A stretch of DNA of 37,803 bases from an uncultured Lachnospiraceae bacterium. Lineage in GTDB: Bacteria; Bacillota; Clostridia; Lachnospirales; Lachnospiraceae. Below are positions 1-8,217 of this stretch, piece after piece. The first letter of the stretch is position 1, and each line of letters starts with the position of its first letter. The notes under the pieces were generated by a model that saw only the letters and a list, made by a program, of their open reading frames with translations, was not told the origin of the DNA and made no database searches. The translations under genes were made by a program, and so were the position numbers. The stretch covers positions 1-37,803 of the forward strand of contig CANDKY010000033.1 of the NCBI GenBank assembly GCA_947385425.1. The letters are read 5' to 3'.

Positions 1-18
1 TTCATAAAGTTTGGATAA

Positions 19-246
19 TTCAGAAAATCCAAATATTTGGATTTTTTCAAAGAGAGCAAGGAGGGAATAGAGATTATGTGCCGGGCTATGGAAGATATGA
101 GGAATCAGACATTGAAAGAGGGAGCAATCAATTCCGCAAAGAGAATGTTGGCAGATGGGATTTTGACACTTGAAAAAATTGCGGAATACGCAGGACTTCC
201 ACTTGACGAAGTGAAAAAACTGAAAGCAGAACGGATAAATCCGTAA
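19..246 (+). pseudogene. C-terminal fragment, Rpn-type nuclease/transposase-like protein
   Basis: The open frame begins just after a stop at 16-18 and ends at 246. The readable residues (a KESKEGIEIMCRAMEDMRN stretch, then a short helix-turn-helix-like end with IAEYAGLPLDEVKKL) resemble the C-terminal tail of the Rpn family of PD-(D/E)XK nuclease / putative transposase proteins. The N-terminal catalytic part is absent and an in-frame stop lies immediately upstream, so this is probably a decayed remnant. An AAGGAGGG run at 58-65 before an ATG at 76 could in principle start a 56-residue peptide, but the same bases encode the family-like residues, so this is probably coincidence. What lies left of the window is unknown. 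Confidence 0.45.
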
Positions 247-275
247 TTGGATAGACTCTGCCCCCAGGATATGAT
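247..275 (+). promoter_or_regulatory. Putative sigma-A promoter of the acetyltransferase gene
   Basis: TTGGAT at 247-252 and TATGAT at 270-275 are separated by 17 bp, about 80 bp upstream of the acetyltransferase start codon at 355. The assignment rests on consensus match only. Confidence 0.4.
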
Positions 276-354
276 ATATTGGAATCATGGGAGCAATACT
301 TTAAAACGGACAGAAACCACGAATTATTTTCCAAAAAGAATGGGGGATTCTATC

Positions 355-963
355 ATGACCGAACTGGAAAAATGCATGGCCGGGGAATATTATGACTGCC
401 ACGACAGGATATTCCTGGAATTTAAAAACACTGCAAGGGCGCTGCTAAAAAAATACCATGCCCTTGCTTACGGGCAGAAGGAAGAAAAAACAGAAATTTT
501 AAGGCGGCTATTCGGGGGGATCGGTACAAATGTATCGGTAGGGCTCCCGTTCCTCTGTGACTACGGACGGAATATTTACCTTGGCAGCAACGTGTCCGTC
601 AATATGAACTGCACGTTTGTGGACTGCAATAAAATCACCATCGGGGACAATGTCCTGATTGCATCCAATGTCCAGCTCTATACCGCCGCCCATCCCGTAG
701 AACTGTCCGAAAGGCTTACCCCGGACTGGGAACCCGGGACGGAAGAATATTTCTGCCGTACCTATGCCCTTCCCATCACAATCGGAAACGGCTGCTGGCT
801 GGGCGGCGGAGTGATTGTCCTGCCCGGCGTGGCTATCGGCGCAGGTTCCGTGATTGGCGCCGGTTCCGTTGTCACGAAAGATATCCCTGAAAATTCACTG
901 GCCGTTGGCAATCCCTGCCGGGTCATCCGCCCTATTAACAAAAGCCTGCCCGGAACCCCTTAG
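355..963 (+). CDS. Maltose/galactoside-type sugar O-acetyltransferase
   Basis: This 202-residue protein is a left-handed beta-helix acetyltransferase of the Maa/LacA/NodL family, which transfers acetyl from acetyl-CoA to a sugar hydroxyl in the cytoplasm. The N-terminal MTELEKCMAGEYYD segment matches the family's maltose-acetyltransferase cap domain. Hexapeptide repeats follow (NIYLGSNVSVNMNCTFVDCN, ITIGDNVLIASNVQLYTAAHP) with the expected catalytic His in the TAAHP motif. The C-terminal coils (GNGCWLGGGVIVLPGVAIG, IGAGSVVTKDIPENSLAVG) end in the typical NPCRVIR. I chose ATG 355 because GGGGGA lies just upstream and the family cap starts there; the frame is open further back. The acceptor sugar cannot be read from sequence. 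The stop codon lies at the edge of the palindromic element that follows. Confidence 0.9.
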   Translation: MTELEKCMAGEYYDCHDRIFLEFKNTARALLKKYHALAYGQKEEKTEILRRLFGGIGTNVSVGLPFLCDYGRNIYLGSNVSVNMNCTFVDCNKITIGDNVLIASNVQLYTAAHPVELSERLTPDWEPGTEEYFCRTYALPITIGNGCWLGGGVIVLPGVAIGAGSVIGAGSVVTKDIPENSLAVGNPCRVIRPINKSLPGTP

Positions 964-1142
964 AGCCTGTTTAAAATCTCATTTTCACCATCTGTACACG
1001 GTGTATCCGTTTCATCCTTTTGCAAGATCTTTGCCCCGAATGAAGGGGGGCGATGCCCCACTGCGCCTCCCTCATTCGGGGCAAACCACTCACAAAATGC
1101 GGTGCACATCTGGCAAAAAGCAGATTTTAAACAGGCTCTTAC
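963..1142. repeat. MITE-like imperfect palindromic element, about 180 bp
   Basis: The outer arms AGAGCCTGTTTAAAATCT (963-980) and its exact complement near 1122-1139 enclose a less perfect inverted region. Inside is a second perfect 13-bp stem (TTGCCCCGAATGA ... TCATTCGGGGCAA). The whole 180-bp segment could fold into one long hairpin. It fills the space between the convergent acetyltransferase and solute-binding protein genes and carries no coding frame. Single arms of a related sequence occur at 9254 and 32838. It is either a non-autonomous mobile element or a dispersed repeat acting as a bidirectional terminator. Confidence 0.7.
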
Positions 1143-1148
1143 AATCCC

Positions 1149-3458
1149 TTACCTGTTCTCATTCACATAAATCTGCACCCGGCTCTGGATAATCCCGGCT
1201 ACTTCTTCCGCTTTCTTCTGTCCCGCAAAATAAGGCTCCGCCTCTTCCATCACGATATTCAATAAGGCTTCGTTATTGGAATAAAACTGATTTACGGTTT
1301 TAACATAAGCAAGCAATCCATCCACTTCTTCCCTGCTCATAGGGGTAATCGTAACTTCCACGCCCCCTACCATATAAGTCTGGTCCTCTTCCACGATATT
1401 TCCGTCTATATCCTCATAAGTCGGCGTCTTCATAGCCTCCTGCCCAAGCTTCTCTGCCTGCTCCAGGCTTAAGGGCCACTGATAATCCATCTTCCCCTGG
1501 TATTCTTCTGTCAGGAAATAACGCATGAACTGCCATGCCCCGTCCTTATTCCCGGACTTCGACGACATCGCCATTTCCATATTCCCGGAAAGCGCCGCGC
1601 CGTTCCCCTTACTGCCGGGGAATCCGATCAATGTGATATCCTCGCCGAAAGTCCCCTTTTTATCAAAATTGTAGGAAGAAAAACCGCTTAAATACAACGG
1701 CTCCAGAAGTACTCTCCCTTCCCTCCATAAACTGTCATAATTTTCCCAGAAATTTTCACCGTAATAATCCTCATCCAGTTCCTCCGGGAACTGCCCGGCG
1801 AATTTCAGCAGCCCGATAAACTCTTCCGAATCAAAACTGCACTTCCCCGTTTTCCAGTCAATGAACTGTTCCCCGGACATCTGCATCCCGTAACTCATCA
1901 GGTTTCCCCGCGTCATTTCCGAAAAAACTTGCGTGCCCTCCGGTTTCCCCGCCATTACCTGATACAAATCCTCCAATGACCAGCCGGGCTCCGGCCCGAC
2001 ATCCGCCGTTTTCCCTGATACCGTAAAAACAGTAAAGGACGGCGCAATGCGGTATAATTTCCCATCCGTTTCATAGAGCGACAGCACATTCGGGAAGAAA
2101 TCCTCCCGCGCCATTGCTTCATCTTTATCGATATATGGGTAAAGGTCTTCAAACAGCCCCTTTGAAATATAACTGTCCACAGGCATATCGCTCTGCAGCA
2201 TCAGGATATCCGGCACCTTGCCCGATGCAATATCCGTATTCAGCCGTGAGAAACCGATTGTATAATCCTCGTCCGTATTATACTTGGAATAATCCTCCAC
2301 GGTAATCCGGTATTCTTCACTGGCCTTATTGAACGCCACCACCTGCGTCCGGATATCCCAGTCAAACCCGTTACAGCCCAGGGTCAGCACGATCTTATCT
2401 TTTACATCTTTCGGATCCACCTTCGTGAACTTGGTAAGCACCGACTCCCCGTCCTCATCATCAACTACCCCGTAAAATTCCGTTTCGCTGAGCGCAAAAA
2501 GGCAGTTTATATAATAGTTCATCAGATCCGAATCGATGAAATTCATCATCTCTGTCATCTCTGTATCCCCCAGGTTGTAACCGTATATACTCCCGTCCCC
2601 AACCACCAGGAAATCATACCCCTTGCCGGGATACATCACGCCATAGCCGCCGGATCCGCCCGGCAGCGAATAATCCTGCGACAGCTCCCCGGTATCCACA
2701 TTCAGCTCGTTCAGTAAATCCTTACCGCTTTCCGGGCTGTAATACCGCAGGACTACCTTCCCGTCCCCGGCCTGGAAAAGGCTGTAGCTGTCTATCCCTT
2801 TCTGCAGCTTTACTTCCCCCGTCCGGCTGCCCTCCGCATCGTAAAGGGACAGCCCGTCCGTATCCGACAGCAAAATCCTCCCGTCCTCCAAAAGCAGCAT
2901 CTTTTCCACCCAGTAGGCATCCGGATTTTCGCCGGTCAAACGCTGTTTCCACAATTCATTCCCCGCCCCGTCCAGCTTCACCAGATAATATTCGTCCACC
3001 CAGATATAATTATCCGGATCGCTGTCGTCCTCATAATAATGGTTCCATATGGAAAAATAATTTCCTTCTCCGTCAGGGATAATCTGGGAATAGGAAGAAT
3101 CATCCGCCACATCCAACTGCGTTACCTTCCGATCCGTCCCGTCCAGGTCCTGGCTGAATATACGGAGCGTAGTGCCGCCACCCTCCTCTTCGGGGACCCA
3201 ATGATAAGCCGTAATATATATCCTGCCATTCCTGACCTGGATATCATTGATACTGCTCCCGTCCTGGATTTCCTCTATATCTACAGCCTCCGACCGGTAC
3301 ACATGCTCCTTTGACTTTACGGCGGCCTCCTCATTCTGCTTTCCGCCGCAGCCCGCAGACAACAATAACATACAGCAAAATGCCGCCCAAACCGCAGCGC
3401 GCCCCATGCCGCCGAACCGGCTTTGCGCCGCATTACGGAAAATTTTACCTGCTTTCAT
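1149..3458 (-). CDS. Giant extracellular solute-binding lipoprotein, paralogue 1
   Basis: The 769-residue protein starts at ATG 3458, preceded by GGGGAGGGG; a 13-residue upstream extension has no ribosome site. It has a hydrophobic signal and lipobox (LLLSAGC, lipid Cys about residue 37), so it should be anchored outside the membrane. Residues about 60-350 consist of short beta-rich DGxGN / DGxI repeats (PDGEGNYFSIW, LEDGRILLSDTDG, VGDGSIYGYN) that look like propeller blades. From about 354 on (KIVLTLGCNGFD, VVAFNKASEEYRI, LNTDIASGKVPDIL) it is a family-1 carbohydrate ABC solute-binding domain ending in IIQSRVQIYVNENR. It is the last gene of the transport locus, 123 bp after the MacB-like gene. 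The ligand is unknown; an oligosaccharide or glycan is the family-based guess. Confidence 0.85.
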   Translation of the reverse strand: MKAGKIFRNAAQSRFGGMGRAAVWAAFCCMLLLSAGCGGKQNEEAAVKSKEHVYRSEAVDIEEIQDGSSINDIQVRNGRIYITAYHWVPEEEGGGTTLRIFSQDLDGTDRKVTQLDVADDSSYSQIIPDGEGNYFSIWNHYYEDDSDPDNYIWVDEYYLVKLDGAGNELWKQRLTGENPDAYWVEKMLLLEDGRILLSDTDGLSLYDAEGSRTGEVKLQKGIDSYSLFQAGDGKVVLRYYSPESGKDLLNELNVDTGELSQDYSLPGGSGGYGVMYPGKGYDFLVVGDGSIYGYNLGDTEMTEMMNFIDSDLMNYYINCLFALSETEFYGVVDDEDGESVLTKFTKVDPKDVKDKIVLTLGCNGFDWDIRTQVVAFNKASEEYRITVEDYSKYNTDEDYTIGFSRLNTDIASGKVPDILMLQSDMPVDSYISKGLFEDLYPYIDKDEAMAREDFFPNVLSLYETDGKLYRIAPSFTVFTVSGKTADVGPEPGWSLEDLYQVMAGKPEGTQVFSEMTRGNLMSYGMQMSGEQFIDWKTGKCSFDSEEFIGLLKFAGQFPEELDEDYYGENFWENYDSLWREGRVLLEPLYLSGFSSYNFDKKGTFGEDITLIGFPGSKGNGAALSGNMEMAMSSKSGNKDGAWQFMRYFLTEEYQGKMDYQWPLSLEQAEKLGQEAMKTPTYEDIDGNIVEEDQTYMVGGVEVTITPMSREEVDGLLAYVKTVNQFYSNNEALLNIVMEEAEPYFAGQKKAEEVAGIIQSRVQIYVNENR

Positions 3459-3581
3459 AATACCCCTCCCCATACTTTGTGAAGTCCCTGCCTGCAAAAA
3501 TATCCGGCAGGTTTTCCATCTTGTGACAGGACTCCCCGTGTTTTCCCTCAGAGCCTGTCTGCGCCATATTTGGGCGCCTTA

Positions 3582-4670
3582 TCAAAAGTATTTCCACTTG
3601 TTTTTCTCACCGCGGTAGCGTTCCGCTGCCCTGTCCTTGCAATCCACCCCAAACTGCCATACCGTCCGCCATGTCCACTGTTTCCTCTTCCACAATATAA
3701 TCAATACGGCAATTCCGATAACTGCCGGGATCAGGAGGAATAAAATCTGCAGCACAAGTACAAGGGCAAGCACATCCTCCCATCCCCTTGCCACATTTTC
3801 CCAATAAGGATAATGGATCGCATGGTCATTCATGGAACGCAGGCCAAATTCCGATATCACGGCCAGCAGGCTTTTCATACCAAAACGGGAAGAATTTTCC
3901 ACCACCCACATATCCGTCTCGCCTATGCCGAAAGCTTCCTTCACTTTCGTGTAGGCAAAATCTTCCACCGGATCAGGCATCACGACCTCATACGTATTGA
4001 TCCCCTCCGCCGTCCCAAGTTCCGAAAGCGTCCCGCTTGACACATAAGCCAGGGTTTTGTCCAGTCCGGCCGCTTCATGGAAACGCCCCTCCTGCCTGCG
4101 GATAACGCCCGCGACATAATGGGGGACGCCTCCTATCGTCACCTGCATGCCGACCACATCATTGGAACCGAACAACTGCCATGCGGCCTCCTCGTCAATG
4201 ATAATCTTATCATCCATCAGGTCATTCCCGGAAAAATAGGAACCGTCCAAAAGCTGTACCGGATGGAAAAAGAAAAAATCGCCGCCAATCCCTATGGCAT
4301 TTGTATCAAGCGTTGCTTTCCCACTGGAAAGCGTCACTTTTCCCACTTCACTGTATGCGTCCGCCCAAAGCCTAGCATTCTCATTGGGCGCCGTTATCGA
4401 CGCCTCCAGGAGCACCTTATCCAATTTTTCCTCAAAACCCCTGATTTCATTTTTGTCTATCCCGGCGCTTTCCGTAAAAAAGCAGGTAATCTGCGCCGCA
4501 TCGCCTTCCCCTGACCAGCGCTCCGCGGCCCTCTGATCCAACAGTGCGCCCTTCCTGCCCGCAGCCCATATGGTAAGCCCGCACCACAACAGGAGGCATA
4601 AGGCTGACACTGCCGTCAGAAATATCTGTTTCAGGGAAAAAGCCATAAGCAATCCTTTCATTTTATTCAT
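3582..4670 (-). CDS. Reduced MacB/FtsX-like membrane protein (two TM segments)
   Basis: This 362-residue protein has one N-terminal transmembrane helix (about residues 10-33) and an extracellular domain of about 265 residues, followed by one strongly hydrophobic segment (VLALVLVLQILFLLIPAVIGIAVLIIL) and a charged tail. The outer domain has the flavour of the MacB periplasmic core (DGSYFSGNDLMDDKIIIDEEAAWQLFGSNDVVGMQVTIGG split over the centre; then the YVAGVIRR strand). Classical MacB/FtsX permeases have four helices, with three after the core domain; here only one or a tight pair can be counted. It starts 20 bp after the adaptor gene with GGAAGTGGGAT before ATG. An MacA-MacB-like pairing is inferred from this context. 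No ATPase gene is adjacent. Confidence 0.65.
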   Translation of the reverse strand: MNKMKGLLMAFSLKQIFLTAVSALCLLLWCGLTIWAAGRKGALLDQRAAERWSGEGDAAQITCFFTESAGIDKNEIRGFEEKLDKVLLEASITAPNENARLWADAYSEVGKVTLSSGKATLDTNAIGIGGDFFFFHPVQLLDGSYFSGNDLMDDKIIIDEEAAWQLFGSNDVVGMQVTIGGVPHYVAGVIRRQEGRFHEAAGLDKTLAYVSSGTLSELGTAEGINTYEVVMPDPVEDFAYTKVKEAFGIGETDMWVVENSSRFGMKSLLAVISEFGLRSMNDHAIHYPYWENVARGWEDVLALVLVLQILFLLIPAVIGIAVLIILWKRKQWTWRTVWQFGVDCKDRAAERYRGEKNKWKYF

Positions 4671-4690
4671 ATCCCACTTCCAGCCCCGGC

Positions 4691-6754
4691 TTAATCGGTC
4701 AGACGGACCTGTTTCCCGGCCTCTACCGGCTTCGTCGCCGTCGTAATCACATATTCATAGCCATATATTCCTGCGGTAATCGCCGTATGCGTATCATCCG
4801 ACGCCAATACCTCCACATCTACCCTTGTCGCAATGTAACGGTTCCCGAGAGGGCTGCTTTTCGATTCCACAATAAGGATAAACTTGCCGTTATTGTCCTC
4901 CCGGATAGCGCTGTTTGGCACTACCAGTTCGTAATCCATACTCTTCTGCCCGATAGACAGGCTTAAAGACTGCCCCGCCTGCACATCCCCGTCCACCTTG
5001 AACGTAAGCTGCTTTTTCTGCGCCGGTTCGTTCGGATCCGGCCTGATAGAAGCCAGCGTAACCTTCACGTCATCGTAATACCATGCATTCTGCAGCTCCG
5101 CCATATCCCCGACCGAAAGCTTCTTCGCCTGATCGTTTGTGGCGGAAAAAGCCATCGTATAACCCTTCCCGGCCACCTGCATCACCGCCGCCGCTTCTCC
5201 CGGTTTGGTAGATTCCCCCGCCTTATAGGCAAGCGACGTTACCGTCCCCGCGACAGGCGACTTTATGGATGCCCCTATGGCCTTTTCCTTTAACTCGTCG
5301 ATCTCTTCCTCTTTTTTTGCGATATCGTCGCTTATCTTCGCAAGATCCAGCTCCGCGTTGATGTCCGCGTTCATTTCCGTCTGTTCTTCCTTCAATAAAT
5401 CATACACCGCCTGGGCGTTCTTAAGGGCCGCCTCCGCATTTGCAAGCTGGTTCTGGTATGCCACCGATGCCTGCTTGTTGGCATTCATCTTATCGGTCAG
5501 ATTCCTGTCCGCCTGGTTCAGTTTATCCTGTGCTGCCTGAACACTGTCCCCTGGCGTGTAAACCATAGCTTCGACTTCCGCCAGGCGCGCCTGCAGATCC
5601 CTGAGTTCCCCTTCCCTGCGCTCCAGCTCCGATTTATTCCCGTCATGGTTCCCTAGCTGGTTCGCCGCATCGTCGGCAAGCTCAACGGCGATTTCATACT
5701 GGGACACCGCCGCGTCATAATCGTTCAGAAGAGTTGCGTAAGTCTGATACCTGTCGTCGCTTTCGTTGATCCACTGCCTCAGCTCGTCAATATTTTCACC
5801 GCCGGTATAAGACGGATCCTGTTTCGCCGCCCCGTAGATATTGCTGAGTTTTTCGGCTACTACCTGCTTTGCCGCTTCCCGCCTCTCAATATAAACGTCT
5901 ATACCGCCTGAGGTAAAACTTCCGTCCGCAGCTTCCGCAGAATCCCCGTCTCCGTCCCCGGTTCCGAAACTTCCTCCCACGCTTCCGGCAATGCCTTCCG
6001 CATTACTTACATTATCCTGCAGACTCTTGATAATCTCTTCTAAATCCCTGATTTGATATTGTAAATCCGCCATTTTCTCCGATTTCATCCGGGTGAAAGC
6101 AGCCTCCGCATTGCTTTCCGCCGTCTGTGCATTGGCGAGATCCACCCCGGCCTCCGCCTTCTGGTTCTCTTCCCCTATGGTATTGATGGTCGCATTGTTC
6201 GTGTTGACCGTACTCTGCAGAGTAAGGGTTTCAAGGGCTTCCTGGCAGTCCTTCACCCTCTTCTGGGCCGCGTCAAGCTTTTTCTGCATGTCGCCTACCT
6301 TGGCCTGCAGCGCGGCAAACCCGTCTACATTCCCGTTTGCAACCTTGGTGATGATTTCCGACGAAACATTGTTGCCGAATAAGCCCTTCATATAGGAAAG
6401 CTTTAAGTCCTCCAACTCCTCTTCCGCAGTTTTGAGTTCATCGCTCTCTTTGTCTTCCAAGTAGTAGAGAACCTGGTCTTTCTCAACCTCATCCCCCTGT
6501 TTCACCGCAACACTGGAAATCACCCTGGTTTCATCCACAATAACGTTATAAGGGTCGGTAGCTTCTATCGTCCCCGTCCCCCTGACTTTCTCCGTAATCG
6601 ATCCGCTCTGGACATATTCCGTAGCAACTTCCGGCAGGGAATAATTCATAATTGTATTGGAAAAGAAGGTCAGCAAAAGCATAATAGTCAGAAAGATAAT
6701 CGCCGCGTTTTTTACCCATTCCCTTCTCCTTGCCGGATTCGTATTCTCGTTCAT
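4691..6754 (-). CDS. HlyD/MacA-type efflux adaptor with very long coiled coil
   Basis: This 687-residue membrane-fusion-type protein has a single N-terminal anchor (about residues 16-36: AAIIFLTIMLLLTFFS). A first lipoyl half-motif follows (ISSVAVKQGDEVEKDQVLYYL). Long Glu/Lys/Ala-rich coiled-coil stretches run from about 98 to 495, interrupted near 255-285 by a Gly/Asp/Ser-rich loop. The second lipoyl half-motif is ASIKSPVAGTVTSLAYKAGE, and beta-barrel and membrane-proximal domains follow (VPNSAIREDNNGKFILIVE). Usual MacA-like adaptors have about 380-450 residues, so the coiled coil is much enlarged. In Gram-positives such adaptors pair with MacB-like permeases, which fits the next gene. The sequence upstream is the three-hairpin array, which may separate its expression from the permease genes. 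Confidence 0.85.
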   Translation of the reverse strand: MNENTNPARRREWVKNAAIIFLTIMLLLTFFSNTIMNYSLPEVATEYVQSGSITEKVRGTGTIEATDPYNVIVDETRVISSVAVKQGDEVEKDQVLYYLEDKESDELKTAEEELEDLKLSYMKGLFGNNVSSEIITKVANGNVDGFAALQAKVGDMQKKLDAAQKRVKDCQEALETLTLQSTVNTNNATINTIGEENQKAEAGVDLANAQTAESNAEAAFTRMKSEKMADLQYQIRDLEEIIKSLQDNVSNAEGIAGSVGGSFGTGDGDGDSAEAADGSFTSGGIDVYIERREAAKQVVAEKLSNIYGAAKQDPSYTGGENIDELRQWINESDDRYQTYATLLNDYDAAVSQYEIAVELADDAANQLGNHDGNKSELERREGELRDLQARLAEVEAMVYTPGDSVQAAQDKLNQADRNLTDKMNANKQASVAYQNQLANAEAALKNAQAVYDLLKEEQTEMNADINAELDLAKISDDIAKKEEEIDELKEKAIGASIKSPVAGTVTSLAYKAGESTKPGEAAAVMQVAGKGYTMAFSATNDQAKKLSVGDMAELQNAWYYDDVKVTLASIRPDPNEPAQKKQLTFKVDGDVQAGQSLSLSIGQKSMDYELVVPNSAIREDNNGKFILIVESKSSPLGNRYIATRVDVEVLASDDTHTAITAGIYGYEYVITTATKPVEAGKQVRLTD

Positions 6755-6774
6755 CTATCTTCTCCTATTCCAGT

Positions 6775-7112
6775 TTTATTCCAGTTCCGCCAGTCATCCG
6801 AAAAGGGGCATAACCTGTGGAAAAAATCCTGCCCCTAATGCATGGTCAGGGTTTTTTCCAGCCCCTTTTCGGATGACTGGCTGTTTTTATTCCAGTTCCA
6901 CATATCATCCGGAAAGGGGCACCGCCCATGGAAAAAATCCTGCCCCTAATGCATGGTCAGGGTTTTTTCCAGCCCCTTTCCAGATGATATGCTGTTTTTA
7001 TTCCAGTTCCGCCAGCCATCCGAAAAGGGGCACCGCCTGTGTAAAAAATCCTGCCCCTAATGCTGGTCAGGGTTTTTTACAGCCCCTTTTCGGATGACTG
7101 GCTGTTTTTTAT
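6775..7112. repeat. Three tandem covarying long hairpins (about 111-bp period)
   Basis: Three consecutive units each fold as an outer stem of 20-21 bp, an 8-9 nt one-sided bulge, an inner 14-bp stem and a 14-15 nt loop. The arms are 6789-6809/6861-6881 with inner 6818-6831/6847-6860; 6901-6920/6972-6991 with inner 6929-6942/6958-6971; and 7011-7031/7082-7102 with inner 7040-7053/7068-7081. The units are joined by TGTTTTTATTCCAGTTCC-like linkers. Unit 2 changes the outer stem from GCCAGTCATC to CATATCATC and its partner changes in step. Unit 3 changes TGGAAAAAA to TGTAAAAAA with TTTTTTCCA becoming TTTTTTACA. These compensatory changes support a conserved fold. The array lies in the 506-bp gap between the MalG-type permease and the adaptor gene, the only stretch over 300 bp here without a gene apart from 36784-37089. 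Confidence 0.85.
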
Positions 7113-7167
7113 TCCAGTCCTGCATTACCATCCCTTTGTTGCACGCCTGCGTTACGTCCCTCCGCGC

Positions 7168-7262
7168 CGGGAGGAAAATGCCGCATTCCAGGCATTTTCC
7201 CGGAAATGACTTAGTTTCTCTTAGGCTGCGTTTTTTGCGGCCTTAGTGAAACTTCATTTCCT
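7168..7262 (-). terminator. Hairpin pair following the MalG-type permease gene
   Basis: Two stem-loops follow the permease stop codon on the minus strand. The first (about 7201-7262) is a long interrupted stem with GGAAATGA/TCATTTCC, AGTTTC/GAAACT and TTAGGC/GCCTTA segments around a TTTTTT loop, and its base reaches the stop codon. The second (about 7168-7203) has GGAAAATGCC/GGCATTTTCC flanked by CCGG pairs. Neither is followed by a clear U-run on the minus strand, so they may protect or process the transcript 3' end rather than terminate it. Confidence 0.5.
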
Positions 7263-8217
7263 AACCTTTGATCCCGCCCTGGTATGTGATTCCTTCCACC
7301 AGGTAGTCTTCCCCGTAAAGGAATACAAGCAGCGTCGGGACCATGTATATCGTCGCCACCGCAAAAGCCAGGCCGATTTCCCCGTTTTTGATCTTCGAGA
7401 GGAATACGGACAGGGGATGCATGGCATCGTCCGAAAGCAGGATCAATGGCTGCTCCACCATGTTCCAGTAATCAATAAAAATCAGAATCGCCACCGAACA
7501 CATACAGCCCCTGCACAACGGCATGCAGACATGACGGAATATCTGCCACTCCCCCGCGCCGTCTATCTGCGCCGCCTCCATAACCGAAACCGGGATTCTC
7601 CGCATATATTTTGTGAGCAAATATACCGCAAAAGGGGAAAATATCCCCGGCAGCCAGATTGCCCAGCGGGTGTCCAGTATGTGCAGCCAGCTGGACACCA
7701 GATAATTCGGCACCAGCGTGACCTGATATGGCATCAGCATCAATATAATGTAAGTAAAAAATATAATCTCTTTTAGTTTTCCCCGGTATCTTGTGAAACC
7801 ATACGAAGCCAGCAGCGCCACCAAAAGCTGGAAACCTACAATCGGCACAACCAAAATCACGGAGTTCCAAAACTTGAACAGGTAATCCGGGCTTTTAAAC
7901 AGCACGGTAATGTACTGGCTGAAGGAAACCATATCCGGGATGAACTTCAGGTTTACCTGTTTGGAAATAAAAGTTTTCCCTCCCGAATCACTGGTGGCAA
8001 ATACCTGCCCGTAATTGGAGGATATCTCTGAGGCGGACATAAAGGAATTGGTAATCGTAAGCACTATGGGCATCAGGAATAATACTGCAATCAATGCGGC
8101 TATGAAAGCCGCCGCGCCGCGCCTTACCTTCGTCAGACGCCTCTTCCTCCCTATCATTCTTCTATATGCATCCTCGCTTATTTCCAGCTCCGCGCGTTTC
8201 TTCCTGCCGCCCGTCAT
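7261..8217 (-). CDS. Carbohydrate ABC transporter permease, MalG type
   Basis: This 318-residue integral membrane protein belongs to the CUT1 sugar-importer permease family. It has about six hydrophobic helices, starting with AAAFIAALIAVLFLMPIVLT. The EAA loop that contacts the ATPase is well preserved as EAAQIDGAGEWQIFRHVCMP near residue 215. An extracellular segment of about 60 residues follows helix 1. The start overlaps the stop of the MalF-type gene by 4 bp (ATGA), a sign of translational coupling. The partner ATPase is not encoded here; CUT1 systems in Firmicutes often borrow a shared MsmX/UgpC-type ATPase. A hairpin overlaps the stop codon. Confidence 0.92.
   Translation of the reverse strand: MTGGRKKRAELEISEDAYRRMIGRKRRLTKVRRGAAAFIAALIAVLFLMPIVLTITNSFMSASEISSNYGQVFATSDSGGKTFISKQVNLKFIPDMVSFSQYITVLFKSPDYLFKFWNSVILVVPIVGFQLLVALLASYGFTRYRGKLKEIIFFTYIILMLMPYQVTLVPNYLVSSWLHILDTRWAIWLPGIFSPFAVYLLTKYMRRIPVSVMEAAQIDGAGEWQIFRHVCMPLCRGCMCSVAILIFIDYWNMVEQPLILLSDDAMHPLSVFLSKIKNGEIGLAFAVATIYMVPTLLVFLYGEDYLVEGITYQGGIKG

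Noticed and set aside
6657..7097. 146-residue plus-strand frame with internal repeats
   Set aside because: Its repeats simply translate the three-hairpin array and its start lies inside the adaptor gene; it has no ribosome site or family features.
6775..7112. Possible CRISPR array
   Set aside because: The units are themselves long hairpins joined by a constant linker; there are no short identical repeats alternating with unique spacers and no cas genes.
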